Shown: positions 45,641-58,019, numbered from the stretch's first letter. The stretch: DNA of 64,000 bases from Ectobius pallidus (GCA_964059195.1 CAXKWD010000001.1:221782484-221846483), one strand, 5' to 3'. Translations and numbers: made by a program. Notes: a model not told the origin generated them from the letters alone.

Positions 45641-47222
45641 ATCTGATGTAAAATTCACATAGCTTCCTCTGCCCAAATAAAAGTTAGTCTCTTAGTATAA
45701 TGTATGACATTCTCTTCATGTAAATCTTCTCTATATATATAAAAGGCTTTGTCCTGACTGACAGGAATCAACGTAGAGCCTAAACTATAACAGGTAGAGA
45801 CTTGAAATTTTGACAGTACCTTCGTTTCATAATGTAGGTGCTCACTAAGAAAGGATTTTGAAAAATTCTGATTCTAAATGCCAAAAATTAAATGTTTTTG
45901 AAAATACTTAATCCCTTTTTGCATAGAATTATCGAAACAAATCACAGAACATATTGTTGCCAATGGTATAAGTGGGTTTGGATTAAATTAAATGGATGTT
46001 TGACAAATTAGAGAAGGTATCATTATAATTCATATTATCTATATTAATAAAAGGAATTCTCCTCGATGTCCAGCGAAATCTACTGAACGCAGAGATCTGA
46101 AATTTTAAACATAGGTGGGCTGAAGGGTCGGAAAATGCACCTCGAAGCCGGAATTTTAATTTTAGTTTTCGTTCGTGAGTTATGAGTGAAAAAGTGGCAA
46201 AAAACGTGCATTTTTTGCGTTTTCAAAACATAAGTTTTCAGTTATACATTTCAATGTCAAATCAATTACAGTTGGCTTTGGCTATTTTTGTCATATCTTG
46301 AAAATAAAACTTTCGCGATCGCTTGAATGTTGTAAACCCTAAATATGGTCAAACGTTGTTTTATTTGGACGAATCTCACTATACAGAGGTTTTCTGGGCC
46401 AAGAAACTCGAATCTGAGGTCGCTTTTACCAGACGATGCTATCTAATTGTGGTATGTAGTCCACGTGATTTAGGTGTTATTAAATATAATGATTTAACTA
46501 TTATGCTCTTAATTTTTAATTTTTGAAATAATTATCGCGGGCGAAGCCGCGGGCACATGCTAGTTGGTTGTATAACTGAAAAGAATGTCGTTACCACATC
46601 GCATCCCCGAAGGATAAATAACCCAAATAAAATCTGATTAATGTACTCTCGTAACTCGCTTTACTTTAACCATGACCAATAGATTTTTCTTTCTTCACAT
46701 TCTGATGCAGAACAAGATGCCATATTGCAAAGAGCACGTATTCAGAGTGGGTGGCTTATAACTACCCTTCAGGTAATTTTTTCGAAAAAAAGTTTCAAAT
46801 AAAAGTTTTAGCTCTTAGTATAAGCACCCTATGTGTAAAATTTGAACAAAATCGTAAGAGCTGTTTTCGAGAAAATCGCGATAAATGAAATTTTCTTCTT
46901 GTAAAGCCCCCTTAAAAGTAAGAGGAAGTCTTCGCCAATCTTCGTGTCACACCCCTAGAAGGTACCTGACCCAAATACAAAATTTTTGCTTTCGTACGAT
47001 TTTTCGTTGTAGAGTAGGCTGTTCACAGACATCCACACAGACAGACAGATAGACAGACACACACACACACACAGACATGCTTCCGAAAATAGTATTTTTG
47101 GATTGGTGGGACCTCAAAACGTGTATTTATGTAAACAACTCACCTTTTAATTTGTGGATCGAAAACAATAAGCTTACTTCCTCTACCTATAGTAGGCTAC
47201 CTATGGTACGGGCAGAGGAAGT
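45641..47222 (-). repeat. Repeat E copy split by a chimeric Helitron
   Basis: aatctgatgtaaaattcac to 45727, Helitron, then to gtacgggcagaggaagtaa. Contains an (AC)n tract at 47058-47071. Confidence 0.65.
45728..46563 (+). mobile_element. Chimeric Helitron C-D, type 1, second copy
   Basis: C 5' end at 45728, D start TCTATATTAATAAAAGG at 46038, CTAG at 46563. The junction is identical to that at 38849. Confidence 0.9.
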
Positions 47223-47583
47223 AAAAAATTAATACAATACTAAGCCACCTTATAATGTTATGTATCCCTGACTAAGCCAACGAAGAAAATGCTATCAAAT
47301 CTACTCTTATACAATTCAACGGCCCTAAATAGCGTGCTTGCTCGCCCGCTTCGTGAGACATCGGGCATACTCGGCGATGTTCGTCTCTCGCAGTCTAAAC
47401 TTTCACGAAGGGTACAAAATTAGGAAACCCGTTTCTTTATTATACAAAGCCTAAGTGAAATGAACACAATGAACAAATATTCTAATTTTATTTTTACTTA
47501 CAATTTTCATAGCTCTGAACCACAACCATTTTTAATAATCTACCAGTGTAATTTTCTTAAAAATCCTGGAGTCAATGAATAAT
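47223..47583. other. Unassigned sequence
   Basis: A CpG-rich stretch at 47320-47410 contrasts with its surroundings. No frame stands out. Confidence 0.3.
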
Positions 47584-48023
47584 GGCGGGCGAAGCCGGGG
47601 GCAACAGCTGTAAAATATTGATGGTTTTATCTCTTGAAATATCGCTGATAATAATAATCCAAACAAACCATTCCTTCCCTTGAAACATTATATAATTTCT
47701 GAAAATTACACTGAATTGATCAAATAAAATTCACATCATATTCATGTCAATAAACAGCTGCGAAACAATACGTAGGCCTATTATGTGTTCACAGGTTCTT
47801 TGGAACTGCATAATCGATTCAGATAGTATATCCCAGGGGGCGCTTTCATGTCGTGGAATGTACTCTAAAGCAGGAATTTTAGCTGTTTCATTAATTATTA
47901 ATGGCTTAGTTTATGAATGGTTCGCGTGCAAGTGTTAATAAATATAATGCTTTAATAATTATTATACTCTTAATTTTTAATTTTTAAAAGAATTATTGTG
48001 GCGAAGCCACGGGCATCTCCTAG
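47584..48023 (+). mobile_element. Two Helitron 3' ends in series
   Basis: gcgggcgaagccgggggcaa with agCTG at 47584-47609 is a decayed 3' end. A second, related to family D, runs about 47750-48023 and ends ggcgaagccacgggcatctc-CTAG. Confidence 0.65.
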
Positions 48024-48815
48024 TGTTCATACAATTTAGCAGCTTTAGAAATAAAGAATAAACAATTTTGCGATAACTCCATCTACACACGCATAGAAAT
48101 AATATTTATTTATGATACAAGTGTTATAAGCGAGGTTTTATTCTGCGACCAGAATAAAATTGCGTGTAACATGCGTGTCATAATTTTTTTTTAGATAATC
48201 GTCAATATTTATAGATAAATTATAAATTATCAATTACATTCTTTTTACCTATTTCCCATCTTTGATGCTCAGCGCGGCTCTGATACTCACGTGTTTCTTC
48301 TTAGCACATAAACACAACGATATAAAACAATCGCACTTCAATAGTTACATGAACATTGCCTACTGATACACACATAACCTGTTAAAAAAGTAAATAAATG
48401 AAATATAAAAATAAAAAATTAAATAAAAATAATTAAGATAAAAATAAAGAATAAAAATTAAAAATAAAATAAAAAATAAAAATAAAAATAAAAAACAAAA
48501 AATAATAAGTAAAAAATAAAAACAAATAATAAATAAAAATAATAAAGTAGAATGAAATATTAAAACATCCAATTTTTATTACTGTAGCACAAATATTTAT
48601 TTTGCTACTAAGGTTAGATTTAACACAGCTGATTATGTAGGGATATTAAGGGAAGGAGGTAAAGTTGGTACCACTCAGTGCCATAATTTTCCTCTTTTTT
48701 AATATCATCTACCGTTAAAAGCACTTATTTTACTTTCGACTGTCTAAAAACTCCATTTCTTTTATATTATCATGGCCTCCTGATATATCTAGTCTATTGT
48801 TGCATTATATGTCAA
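48024..48815. other. Unassigned sequence and A/T low-complexity tract
   Basis: 48390-48560 is aaaataaaaat-type simple sequence (source of a spurious 70-codon frame). A faint repeat G remnant precedes it at 48330-48380. Confidence 0.4.
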
Positions 48816-49669
48816 CTAGCTTAAAAGACCCGGCATCGCCCGGGTTTTGTATTTTGTAATTGGAAATTAGCTTATGAAGGATTTTCAATTTTAAATTCTA
48901 GGTCCTTATATAGGCATTTATAATTTGAAATAGGAAGAACGACTTATTACACTCAAACTATTCCCTCAGAAAACGCTTGATATAGTTTTTTATGGCTCAT
49001 AGAGGATCTAGAATTTTGCATCCCATCGCTTGTACAGTGCACAGCAAGCCTGGTAGAGGTTTAAATAAGAAGAAACAGAAATTCCTGTAACATAAAATTG
49101 TAATATCGAGGCGGGAAATTTCCCACTCTTATGTTACCATAAAGCATTATCACTTTCATACTTTTCTCTCCAAAAACCTGCGATATAATATAATAATATA
49201 CACATTACCATACCTCGTTTTGTTTTCTCTATGTCCAGGGTAGAGAAAGTTATGTGATTCCATTATTTTAGTGGATTTCATTCTGTAATATTTATTTATA
49301 ACATGAATTATTTTGATAACTTCTCTTATTTGTCAAAAGTGCATTTCATTTTTTTTTTCCAAGCCCACCTGATACCATTTGGCAACAATATATTCTGTGA
49401 TTTGGAATTGATAATTCTATGTAAAAAGGGATTAAGTATTTTCAAAAACATTTAATTTTTGGCATTTAGAATCAGAATTTTTCAAAATCCTTTCTTAGTG
49501 AGCACCTACATTATGAAACGAAGGTACTGTCCAAATTCCAAGTCTCTACCTGTTATAGTTTAGGCTGTACGTTGATTCCTGTCATTCAGTCAATCAGTCA
49601 GTCAGTCAGTCAGTCAGTCAGTCATTCATTCAGTCAGTCAGGACAAAGCCTTTTATATATATATAGAGA
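48816..49669 (-). mobile_element. Helitron family C, complete
   Basis: CTAG and hairpin gacccggcatcgcccggg at the left, tatatatatatagaga at the right. A long (CAGT)n/(CATT)n tract lies at 49585-49640. Confidence 0.88.
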
Positions 49670-50182
49670 AGAGATTTAGTTTCCACATCAGAGAACATAA
49701 GAAGACAGAAAAGCCTGCTTTTGTTTTTTAGATAGCCACGGCCTTCTGAGATTTATTTCAGTGTTTATCGTATCCATATCGACATTATGGGAAACATGTC
49801 TTGGCTACAAATGGCCGCAGGGAACAGCTACGTATATTGCCAGCGTACGTGATTCCCGCTAGCAATGGCGTCTAGTTTAAATAATAATGTATTCTTCTCT
49901 AGCTCAGCAAACTTGATAATGGTACCTAAGTACTAGACGGTGTTTCTGTTTCGGATGGTAAAAAATTAAAGAAAAACGTGTTATGATGTCTAGGTGGTAA
50001 TTTGAATGTGATTCTAATTTCTTCGCTTCTTCTTTTGGTTGCGCTATGTTATCCAAACCGTGGTGCGAGTGCCATGGTGTGTTTAAGAAAGTCACTATTA
50101 CAATATCATTCAAAATCCTGAATAATTTTATTATTTTATTATTATTATTATTATATTTATTATTATTATTATTATTATATTG
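49670..50182. other. Unassigned sequence ending in an (ATT)n tract
   Basis: No gene seen; the microsatellite at about 50131-50180 borders the next SINE. Confidence 0.4.
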
Positions 50183-50465
50183 ACCGCCGGCGTGGTCTTG
50201 TGGCTCAGGTTCGATCCCCGGTACCTCCTTGGATTTTTCTGTGGTAAGGAGGTCTGGAACGGGGTGCACTCAGCCTCGTGATTCAAATCGAGGAGCTACT
50301 TGATAGAGAAGTAGCGGCTCCGGTCATGGAAACCACCTTTAACGGCCGTGGGTGTCGGCATGCTGACCACATGCCCCCAATCCTGCCATCTGCCTATGGT
50401 AGATGACGCAGCGGTCGGGTGGTAGGCCTTGCCCCTTCAGGGTGTAGCACCACGGAGTTTATTTC
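50183..50465 (+). mobile_element. SINE S1 with partly deleted tRNA head
   Basis: gcgtggtcttgtggctcagg joins directly to ttcgatccccggtacc, so the region between A and B boxes is lost. The body matches 52843-53155, to caccacggagttt. Confidence 0.85.
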
Positions 50466-50491
50466 TTCAGTATTATTATTATATTATATTT

Positions 50492-51100
50492 CTAGCAGGT
50501 GCCCGCGATTTCGTCCGTGATTCTTTACTCAACTGTTAGATATTTTGTTTTAATCATTTATTTAAAGTTAATATAATCAAATAATACTAACACTGTTTTT
50601 AAAAATAAATTGCAGGATTTAAATAATTTTATTCTTTTTATATTGTTTAACGCAATAAATATAAATAATTAATTGAATCTAACGAATCTTATGCTGACAT
50701 ATGGGCATAATGATTAGAAATGAAACGTTTAAAGTGAACCACAGATTCATGAAACTTACCCAAATCTTGCAAAAACAATTTTATTATAACGATTGATGAT
50801 TAAAAAGTTAAAATCCCAGTTTCGATGTACATTTCACGATTAAAGTGAAAAAAATCTATCTCAGATTCGAGTTCCCTAGTCCCCAAAAACCCACGTAGGC
50901 CTAGTGAGTTTCGTCCAAATCACTCAATGTTTTCCCATTTAGGCATGCATTGATTGATCTCCTTCTGGCCACCTATGTAAAAAAATCAGATCTATGCGAA
51001 TCGTAAATAAATGAATGAAGATAGCAACCGAGCAAGGCCAACATCAATTAATTTCACATTTGAATACTGCCTTGTTAATAGGAGGCGTTGGAAGTGTCCA
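50492..51100 (-). mobile_element. Helitron D-related copy
   Basis: CTAG, caggtgcccgcgatttcg hairpin side at the left, and blocks cgagttccctagtcc and gagtttcgtccaaatca shared with D. The 5' end is not defined. Confidence 0.65.
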
Positions 51101-51139
51101 AATATTATATTGTTCAACTACAATTTAAGCGAATTGAAA

Positions 51140-51315
51140 TCGTCTCTGTATCATCCTGTTTCATATTATTAAAATTATCAGCTCAAATTAACAGAAGCCA
51201 TAAACACATCAACAATAGCAAACAGATGCACATCAATAGTTATATAGCCTACTCCAGTATAACTACTGAACTTGATTTCGTGACATTAATCAACTTCAAA
51301 GGAATATAAATTAAG
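51140..51315 (+). repeat. Repeat G fragment
   Basis: Decayed match to 44270-44425 (acatcaacaatagcaaacag and following). Confidence 0.45.
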
Positions 51316-51430
51316 CCGAAGAAAAAATTAAGTACAATATACTGGATTACACAAAAATATTTACAATATTACAGAAAATTCAATGAGAAACGTAGAAAAT
51401 TATGAGTTTATAATATTTGCAATATAAATA

Positions 51431-51973
51431 CAGGGTGTTAATGAATAACACCGAAGTATTTTACCTGTATATAGAAGGGACATAGACAAGCAACTTTCAT
51501 TAGGGGTTTTTTTGCGCTGTGGCGTAAAATGTGCATGCTACAGGGCATTAAAGTCTTTATAATTTGGTGCTCATAAATCAATAATTACGCGAAATAGGGT
51601 TAAAATGTTCATTAAATCGACTTCAAGCCTTCCTAGTGATCGATAAAAACCTGATTCTTAATCATTCATCCACAGCTTTATCATTATTTAGAGATTTCAT
51701 AAACTGCAAAATTTATGGACTAGTCACATGACTGGCCACCATTGCATTAGTCTTCTTTCATTCATAACTACTGACTACAATGTTAACAACGTAGTTCATT
51801 TGTTTAGCATTTTTCTCAAATGTTAGAAGTCAGTGGCGGCCATGCCCTGGCATATTTTATGCTGTAACATGAAAAATTGAATCTATAGAGCAAAAATCTC
51901 CTAATAAAAGTTGCTTGTCTATGTCCCCTCTATACACAGGTAAAATATTTCGGTTTTAATTACTAACACCCTG
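51431..51973. mobile_element. Long-TIR MITE, Tc1/mariner-like, TA duplication
   Basis: cagggtgttaatgaataaca and its inverse, terminal similarity extending about 65 bp (through acctgtatatagaaggga), flanked by TA (51429-51430 and 51974-51975). No frame. Confidence 0.82.
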
Positions 51974-51975
51974 TA

Positions 51976-52842
51976 TAACATTGTAAAGTTAATTGCGGAA
52001 GGAAACTGAAAGCAATTTTTCTATATTTTGACATTTAGTGCACAAAATGTAATTTAATTGTATTAATATCTTTCATGTCATTTAGCGTGAACTTTAATGT
52101 ATCTTAAATCATTTAATGTGTTATGTTGTGTCATTTAATGTATTTAATGTATTTATTGTGTTATATTGGACCAACTTACGACTATTAGTCCCTGGTTAAG
52201 TGGAAGAAAAGACCTTATCCTATTAACTTTCTCCTGGTTAAATAAAACTATTATTGTTATTATTTTTATTAATATAAAATGTTGCACGTAAAAACCCACA
52301 CAGTGAGAATAAAAGATTTTTCTAACCGGATATTTATCGTTGCTTTCTTATACGGTTTAAATGATTTAATAAGTTCTTCAGGAATAACAGAAGAAAGCTG
52401 CTTATATAAATTTGCCATCAACAGAAGGCCGTGCTGATTACGCTTGCAAGCACGTATATAATGTCAGGGAGTGTGCAACTGTTTTATTATTCCATTAAAC
52501 CGAGACGTACATCTCGTAATTCATTTTTATTGCTCGTTCTTCACGAGACACCTCAATGTTGCCAACTTCACGTTTCATTACATTCACCGTTAGTCATGTT
52601 GCATCAATTAACGTAAAGTAGCCTTAACTATTTTAATTTCCGTTCATTATTGCGTAGCTATTGTTGAATAGTGTTGGCATGTACATTATGAAGTTTAAAA
52701 GTTAATTGCAGTTTTACTGCCTCCATGTTTTTGTAAGTTAATTCAACTAACGTAAAACTCTTTTTTACTATAGGTTGTAAAACAACAATTTGTCCGGAAA
52801 ACATGGTTCAATTAAAAACATTTTTCGACCTTACTATAAGTA
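51976..52842. other. Unassigned sequence
   Basis: 52080-52165 has short repeats of catttaatgt and ttatgttg type. No gene is supported. Confidence 0.35.
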
Positions 52843-53155
52843 GCTTGCGTGGTCTTGTGGTTAGCGTCGCTGACTACAGATCCGTCGGACCGGGTTCGAT
52901 TCCCGGTACCTCCTCGGATTTTTCTGAGATAGGGAGGTCTGGTAGGGGTGCACTCAGCCTCGTGATTCCAAATTGAGGAGCTACTTGATAGAAAAGTAGC
53001 GGCTCCGGTCAAGAAAACCACCATTAACGGCCGTGGGTGTCGGCATGCTGACCACATGCCCCCCAATCCTGCCATCTGCCTACGGGAGATGACGCAGCGG
53101 TCGGGTGGTAGGCCAAGTCCCTCCAGGGATGTAGCGCCACGGAGTTTTTAGTTTT
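52843..53155 (+). mobile_element. SINE S1, full length
   Basis: tRNA-like head with A box tggttagcgtcgc and B box gggttcgattccc, then a body with ggagctacttgatagaaaag, gtgggtgtcggcatgctgac and the 3' end gcgccacggagttt. Copies at 19391 (minus), 50183 and 56990-58015 (minus). Confidence 0.9.
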
Positions 53156-53365
53156 ACTATAAGTAGCTTATTACGCGTGACGCAACAATATGTAAAAAGT
53201 ACATGTTCATTAAACTATTCCTACTGTTGTTTTGCTATTCAAATATCGAACAATATCGCGCGCCGAACGATCTGGATGTCTTGAAAGTCACAAATAACCT
53301 GCATTTAAAATAAACTGTTCAGGCTAATTTTATATTGTAATAAAATCAGTGAACTGATATAACAA

Positions 53366-53872
53366 TAGTATATTGCGATACAAGTGCCGTAAGCGGTGCA
53401 TACGGATCGAGGAAAGAGTTTGAAAAAACGAGGCGCTTGCGCCGAGTTTTGCCAATTTCCGAGATCCGTTATGCGCTTACGGCACGAGAATTGCATGCTA
53501 TTTTTTGCACGATGATTATTTATATTAATTGAGAAATTAGCTGAAAATAGTATGTATATACACTATTGAAGATGGATGATATATTTCAGAAAGTTATATA
53601 TTTCGCATATAAGTTATATTTCGCATGTATTGGTTGTCAAGGGGACGGAGTATTTGTCCTGTAAAGTCGCCACAAACTAAGTGGCCTTTGTTCCATAAAG
53701 GCTTGTATTATGATGATTTTACTTACGGCACTTGCACTTTTTGTAATTTTTACCCCACGGAGATTTCTTTTGTTTTCATAGCAACCAGATTGCGTGCGGG
53801 AATGTCAAGTTACTATCCACGGCAACGATATTCGTAAGTACCACTAATTAGTTACGTCGTGCAAAAAATAGT
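53366..53872 (+). mobile_element. Repeat F copy
   Basis: tatattgcgatacaagtgcc to acgtcgtgcaaaaaata, with the centre acgaggcgcttgcgccga. tag flanks both sides, a possible 3-bp duplication. Confidence 0.75.
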
Positions 53873-53934
53873 TGAATTATGAAAATACAGAACTCTAAAT
53901 GAAAATATATTTACTGGTAGCTTCGTCTTTCCGT

Positions 53935-54100
53935 GGAGAGAGGTTCCATCTGGCGCTGTGAAGCGAAGTCTGGCTTAACTCATTTGTTAGAGCAGCGGCA
54001 CGGAAAGCCGAAGGTCCTGAGTTCGAGTCCCAGTATCAGAGAGATTTTCTCCCATAATATTCTGATCGAAAATCCAACGTAGACAATAATGTGTGGTTCA
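53935..54100 (+). mobile_element. tRNA-derived SINE S3
   Basis: gaggttccatctggcgctgt leader, A box ggcttaactcatttgttag, anticodon-like stem cggcacggaaagccg, B box gagttcgagtccc. The tail gagattttctcccataatat resembles that at 40566. Confidence 0.75.
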
Positions 54101-54404
54101 TGAATCAATTTATATCCAATTTGAATGATACAACGAGAGCAGGATGCAGGAATTTACTCTAACCAGAGTGAAGCAGGGTTTTTGCTGTTCGCAGGAAGTC
54201 ATAATTATCACGCGTGCGCGCGCATACAAGAGATATTTCCGCTTGTAAATCACGTTGTTAAAAAAAAATGCAAACGATATAACGACTTGAAGTCTTCCTC
54301 GGTTGTCAGCGTATGCACGCCCATTTCCGTAACAGCTGACTTCTAAATCATAGTACAATATAGCGTTAACCAGCAATTCATGAAATTGACGTTTGTCAAT
54401 AATA
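54101..54404. other. Unassigned sequence
   Basis: A gcgtgcgcgcgca alternating tract at 54211-54224 is notable. Frames of 73-88 codons on both strands have no motif. Confidence 0.3.
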
Positions 54405-55640
54405 TTATCACAGGTAATCCCACGAGAGTTGGATTTATTAAGACTATTCCATGAATAAAAATGTAACGGATATACAAATAATAATTACTAGGGACCGGAT
54501 TTTTAGGTTTTTAAAATCACCGTTTTAGGTTTTCCATTAGGTGAAATAGTTTTTTTTTGGTTTTTTGTCCAAAATATCGTTTTCGGGTAGATTAATTGGT
54601 TTAATGAATTTGAATGTGCTACATAGGATTCTATGCATAATACTAGTAAAGTTTAACTTAACAAAACTGACTTAAATTTGTGTAAACTTGCTTTAGTACA
54701 ATATTATACAATTGAAGAAAGAAAGCATAAACAATCAAAAGAAGCAGTGAAGAAGAAGTTCTTCCTGTTATCTCTTAGTTAATAGTTAATACTGTATCTA
54801 GACACTACCCTTCTCAGGATTCGAATCCGATGCTTCTAATTTAGTGAGTAAAATACTTTATGGTTGGATGTGAATAATGTGAAACTGATTATTTTCCTTT
54901 CTTCGGTTGTTACGCTTGCTAACCGCAAAACAGATCAACTAGGGACGAAAACTTCCCCCTTTTCTAGAATGGTAAATAACACGTGTTTCTGGCAGGCTTG
55001 ACAAAATATTACTTTGCCATCTGTAGTGAAATTCAGATCGTCGCCAATCCACTGCCGTAATAAACTCGACTTCATTTGTTTCGGCATAATTAACACGTCT
55101 ACTTAAAACTCACAGTGTGACCACTCAGTATGAATAACAGGGAAGAACTAAAGGCAAACAAGCGCTTTAAAACACAGAAATCTATATCCTTGTTCATACA
55201 CGGTAACAATGGTTGTTCGTACGAATATTTTAAAAGGAATACGCCGGTACTCTTACACTTCCTCTCTGGGTACTGTCCATCCTAGACGACAATGGTTGAA
55301 AGAAACGCTGGTGGTATTAATTTCAACTCGACAAAAATTATTGTCTCTCCGCAAAATACAAACAAAACAGACAAAATGTAGCCTAAATTAGATGTTTTAG
55401 GTTTTATATCCCTTTTAGGTATATTTAGGTTTTTATACCCCATTTAGGTATTTTAGGTGCTACAGAATTAATGTGGGTGAATCCTATGGACATGATTCGA
55501 AAAAGTGTATGAGCGCTTTTTGTTTTGGAAGTAAGGAAAAAAATAGGTAAAAACCTAAGAATCCGGTCCCTAATAATTACTTTCGTGCTTCGTTATATAA
55601 AAACCCAAACTAACAGCTCCGAGATCACAGCCTACCATCA
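54405..55640 (+). repeat. Repeat J copy occupied by a hAT element
   Basis: Flanks 54405-54488 and 55573-55640 are contiguous in the paralog at 16785-16925. Confidence 0.7.
54489..55572. mobile_element. hAT-type element, TAGGGACCGGATT termini
   Basis: tagggaccggatttttagg and its near inverse, perfect duplication ataattac at 54481-54488 and 55573-55580. Arms contain tttaggttttt arrays. The core holds a coding-like segment (HGNNGCSYEYFKRNT) also found in the smaller relative at 59214-59851. Confidence 0.92.
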
Positions 55641-55768
55641 GGGCCGTGGAAAGAAATCAAGGGCCCCAGGGACAAATTTTCCCGGGCCCCCGTAAAATAT
55701 TAAAATCACTACCCAACTCGCCCTTTATAATGTATGCAACAAAAATATTATGTAATGATATTACATAA
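55641..55768 (+). mobile_element. DNA-transposon end fragment
   Basis: cagggccgtggaaagaaatc followed by gggccccagg resembles hAT termini. Only one end is visible before the Helitron. Confidence 0.4.
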
Positions 55769-56357
55769 CTAGCATGTGCCCGCGGCTTCGCCCGCGATAA
55801 TTATTTCAAAAATTAAGAGCATAATAGTTAAATCATTAGGCCTATATTTATTAACACCTAAATCACGTGGACTACATACCACGATTAGATAGCATCGCCT
55901 GGTAAAAGCGATCTCAGATTCGAGTTCCTTGGTCCAGAAACCCCCTGTATAGTGAGTTTCGTCCAAATAAAACAATGTTTGACCATATTAGGGCTTACAA
56001 CATTCAAGCGATCGCGAAAGTTTAATTTCCAAGGTATGACAAAAATAGACAAAGCCAACTGTAATTGTCAAACTTCCTTTTAATTTAATTCCAAACCCAT
56101 CTGAAACCCACTGGCAACAATACGTTTTAATGTCAAATGTGATTCGGATTCGATAATTCTGTGTAAAAAGTAATTAAGTATTCTCAAAAACATTTGATTT
56201 TTGGCATTTAAAATCTGAATTTTTCAAAATCCTTTCTTAGTGAGCACCTACATTATGAAACGAAGGTACTGTCAAAATTCCAAGTCTCTACCTGTTATAG
56301 TTTAGGCTCTGCGTTGATTCCTGTCAGTCAGGACAAAGCCTTTTATATATATAGAGA
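55769..56357 (-). mobile_element. Chimeric Helitron C-D, type 2, second copy
   Basis: CTAG, tgtgcccgcggcttcgcccg hairpin at the left, C 5' end atatatagaga at the right, junction near 56065 matching 26810. Confidence 0.86.
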
Positions 56358-56460
56358 TACCAATATCAATTAAGGTTAAGAATCAAACTTTAGACCTTTG
56401 TTCATCCGCAAGTCCTGCTTAATGAATCGATCTCGGAGAGGTTTGAAGGTTAAGGTTTGC
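56358..56460 (-). repeat. Repeat H fragment
   Basis: caaactttagacctttgttc and aatgaatcgatct match 25835-25890 in reverse. Confidence 0.55.
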
Positions 56461-56466
56461 TAAGTA

Positions 56467-56865
56467 CATAGGCGTAACCAGGCCGACCATATGGGGGGGG
56501 GGGGTTATAACATCCGCGGGGTCTGAGGGGTATGGAAAACCCCCCAGGGAGAGGGGGGTCTGGGGGTCCTCCCCGGAAAATTTTAAAAATAAAGATGCAA
56601 AATAACGAGTTTTAAGCTTCCGGGGGAGTTCCCCCGGAAAATTTTGAAAATTAAGATGCAAAATAACGAGTTTTAAGCTTCCGGGGGTCCGCCCCCGGAA
56701 AATTAAAAAAATTAAGACGCAAAATAACGAGTTTTAAGCTTCCCAAGCTTTATACCTGTATTAAGTAATTTATGGGCAGACTTAAAAAAATTATATAATT
56801 TTCCTTTTTTTAATCAATGGAGGGGGTTCAAACCCCCAAACCCCCCCCCCCTCGGTACGCCTATG
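56467..56865. mobile_element. hAT-type MITE, CATAGGCGTA termini, second copy
   Basis: Perfect 8-bp duplication gctaagta at 56459-56466 and 56866-56873. The interior has three tandem versions of an aaaataacgagttttaagct unit (about 56593, 56660, 56722), where the copy at 7821 has one. Confidence 0.9.
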
Positions 56866-56989
56866 GCTAAGTATGTTGTCCACTTGAAGGAATTGCAACT
56901 GAAGATGTCCTCTTAGTTGATCTCGAAGTTCCTGTAATATTTTCAGCAATGGATATTACTATAGGCTATAGGCCTAATATATAAATACA

Positions 56990-58015
56990 ATAAAACTAAA
57001 CTCCTGGTTCTAAATCCCTGGAAGGACTAGGCCTACCCTCATATCACTGCATCATCTACCATGTGGGGTATGTGTAGGCTTGCCAGATTTCTGAAATGTT
57101 CAACCGGGACACCGGAATGCCCCCCAGCGTCGCGGGTATTCAAGGGTACACACCCTTGGCGGGTTTTAGAGTGTTTTTAGAGGGTAGCTTATTCTCAATG
57201 CTATGAATAAATGGTTACTGACTAGGAACCTAAATCAGGGGTTTAGCATATAAATTTTAAGGGGTTAAGCATATAAATTTAAACATTTTACTTCAAACAA
57301 GTTAATATTTAAAGTTACTTAAGTAAGAAGAAACACTTTGAATGAGGAATAAAAATTTGAACAATATTTACATGTACTTTTCATTGGCTAGGAATTTTTT
57401 TAGAAAGTATTTTTTGGTTTTAATCTTGTTGTAAAAATCTTCACAAGCTAGTCCGATATTAATTTAACATGTCATCAAGCCTTTAACCGTAAATTCTTTC
57501 ATGAAACCCCTATCATCAGTCCATGCGTTGTTCATCAAAAGAAGAAGAAGAAGAAAACTTTCTCAACTGGTGCTGATGTCCCAGGTAAGCAGAAGGCATA
57601 TTCAACAATCTTGATCAGATTGGAGCTGCTATGTGATTCTCCTTGAAGTGACCAAACAGTTAATAAATTTTACATTTTTTTGGTCATCTAGAAAATCAAA
57701 TTTAATTTTTACCGGGACGTGAAGTAAACCGGCCGGGACACCGGCATTTTGTCTGAAAACCGGGACTGTCCCGGTCAAACCGGGACGTCTGGCAAGCCTA
57801 CAGTAGGTATGTGGTCAGCATTTCGACACCCACGATTATTAATGATAGTTTCGGTTACCGGAGCCAATACTTCTCTACCAAGTAGCGCCTCATTTTGCAT
57901 CACGAGGCTGAGTGCATCCCGTTCCAGAACTCTCTACCTCAGAAAATCTCAGGATGTACCGGGGATCGAAACCGGGCATACGGACCCGTTGGTAACCACG
58001 CAGGAAGTCGAAATA
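56990..58015 (-). mobile_element. SINE S1, split by a hAT element
   Basis: 3' part at 56990-57074 (actaaactcctggttctaaa), head and body at 57806-58015, ending in the B box (gggatcgaaacc) and gtggttac-like A box region. Confidence 0.82.
57075..57805. mobile_element. hAT-type element in a SINE, TAGGCTTGCC termini
   Basis: Left taggcttgccaga, right tctggcaagcctacagta (five extra bases at the right end). Perfect duplication ggtatgtg at 57067-57074 and 57806-57813. Subterminal repeats of aaccgggac. Confidence 0.85.
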
Positions 58016-58019
58016 TGCA

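Noticed and set aside
53305..53496. 63-codon minus frame MQFSCRKRITDLGNWQ...
   Set aside because: It lies across the left end of repeat F and is not conserved in the other F copies.
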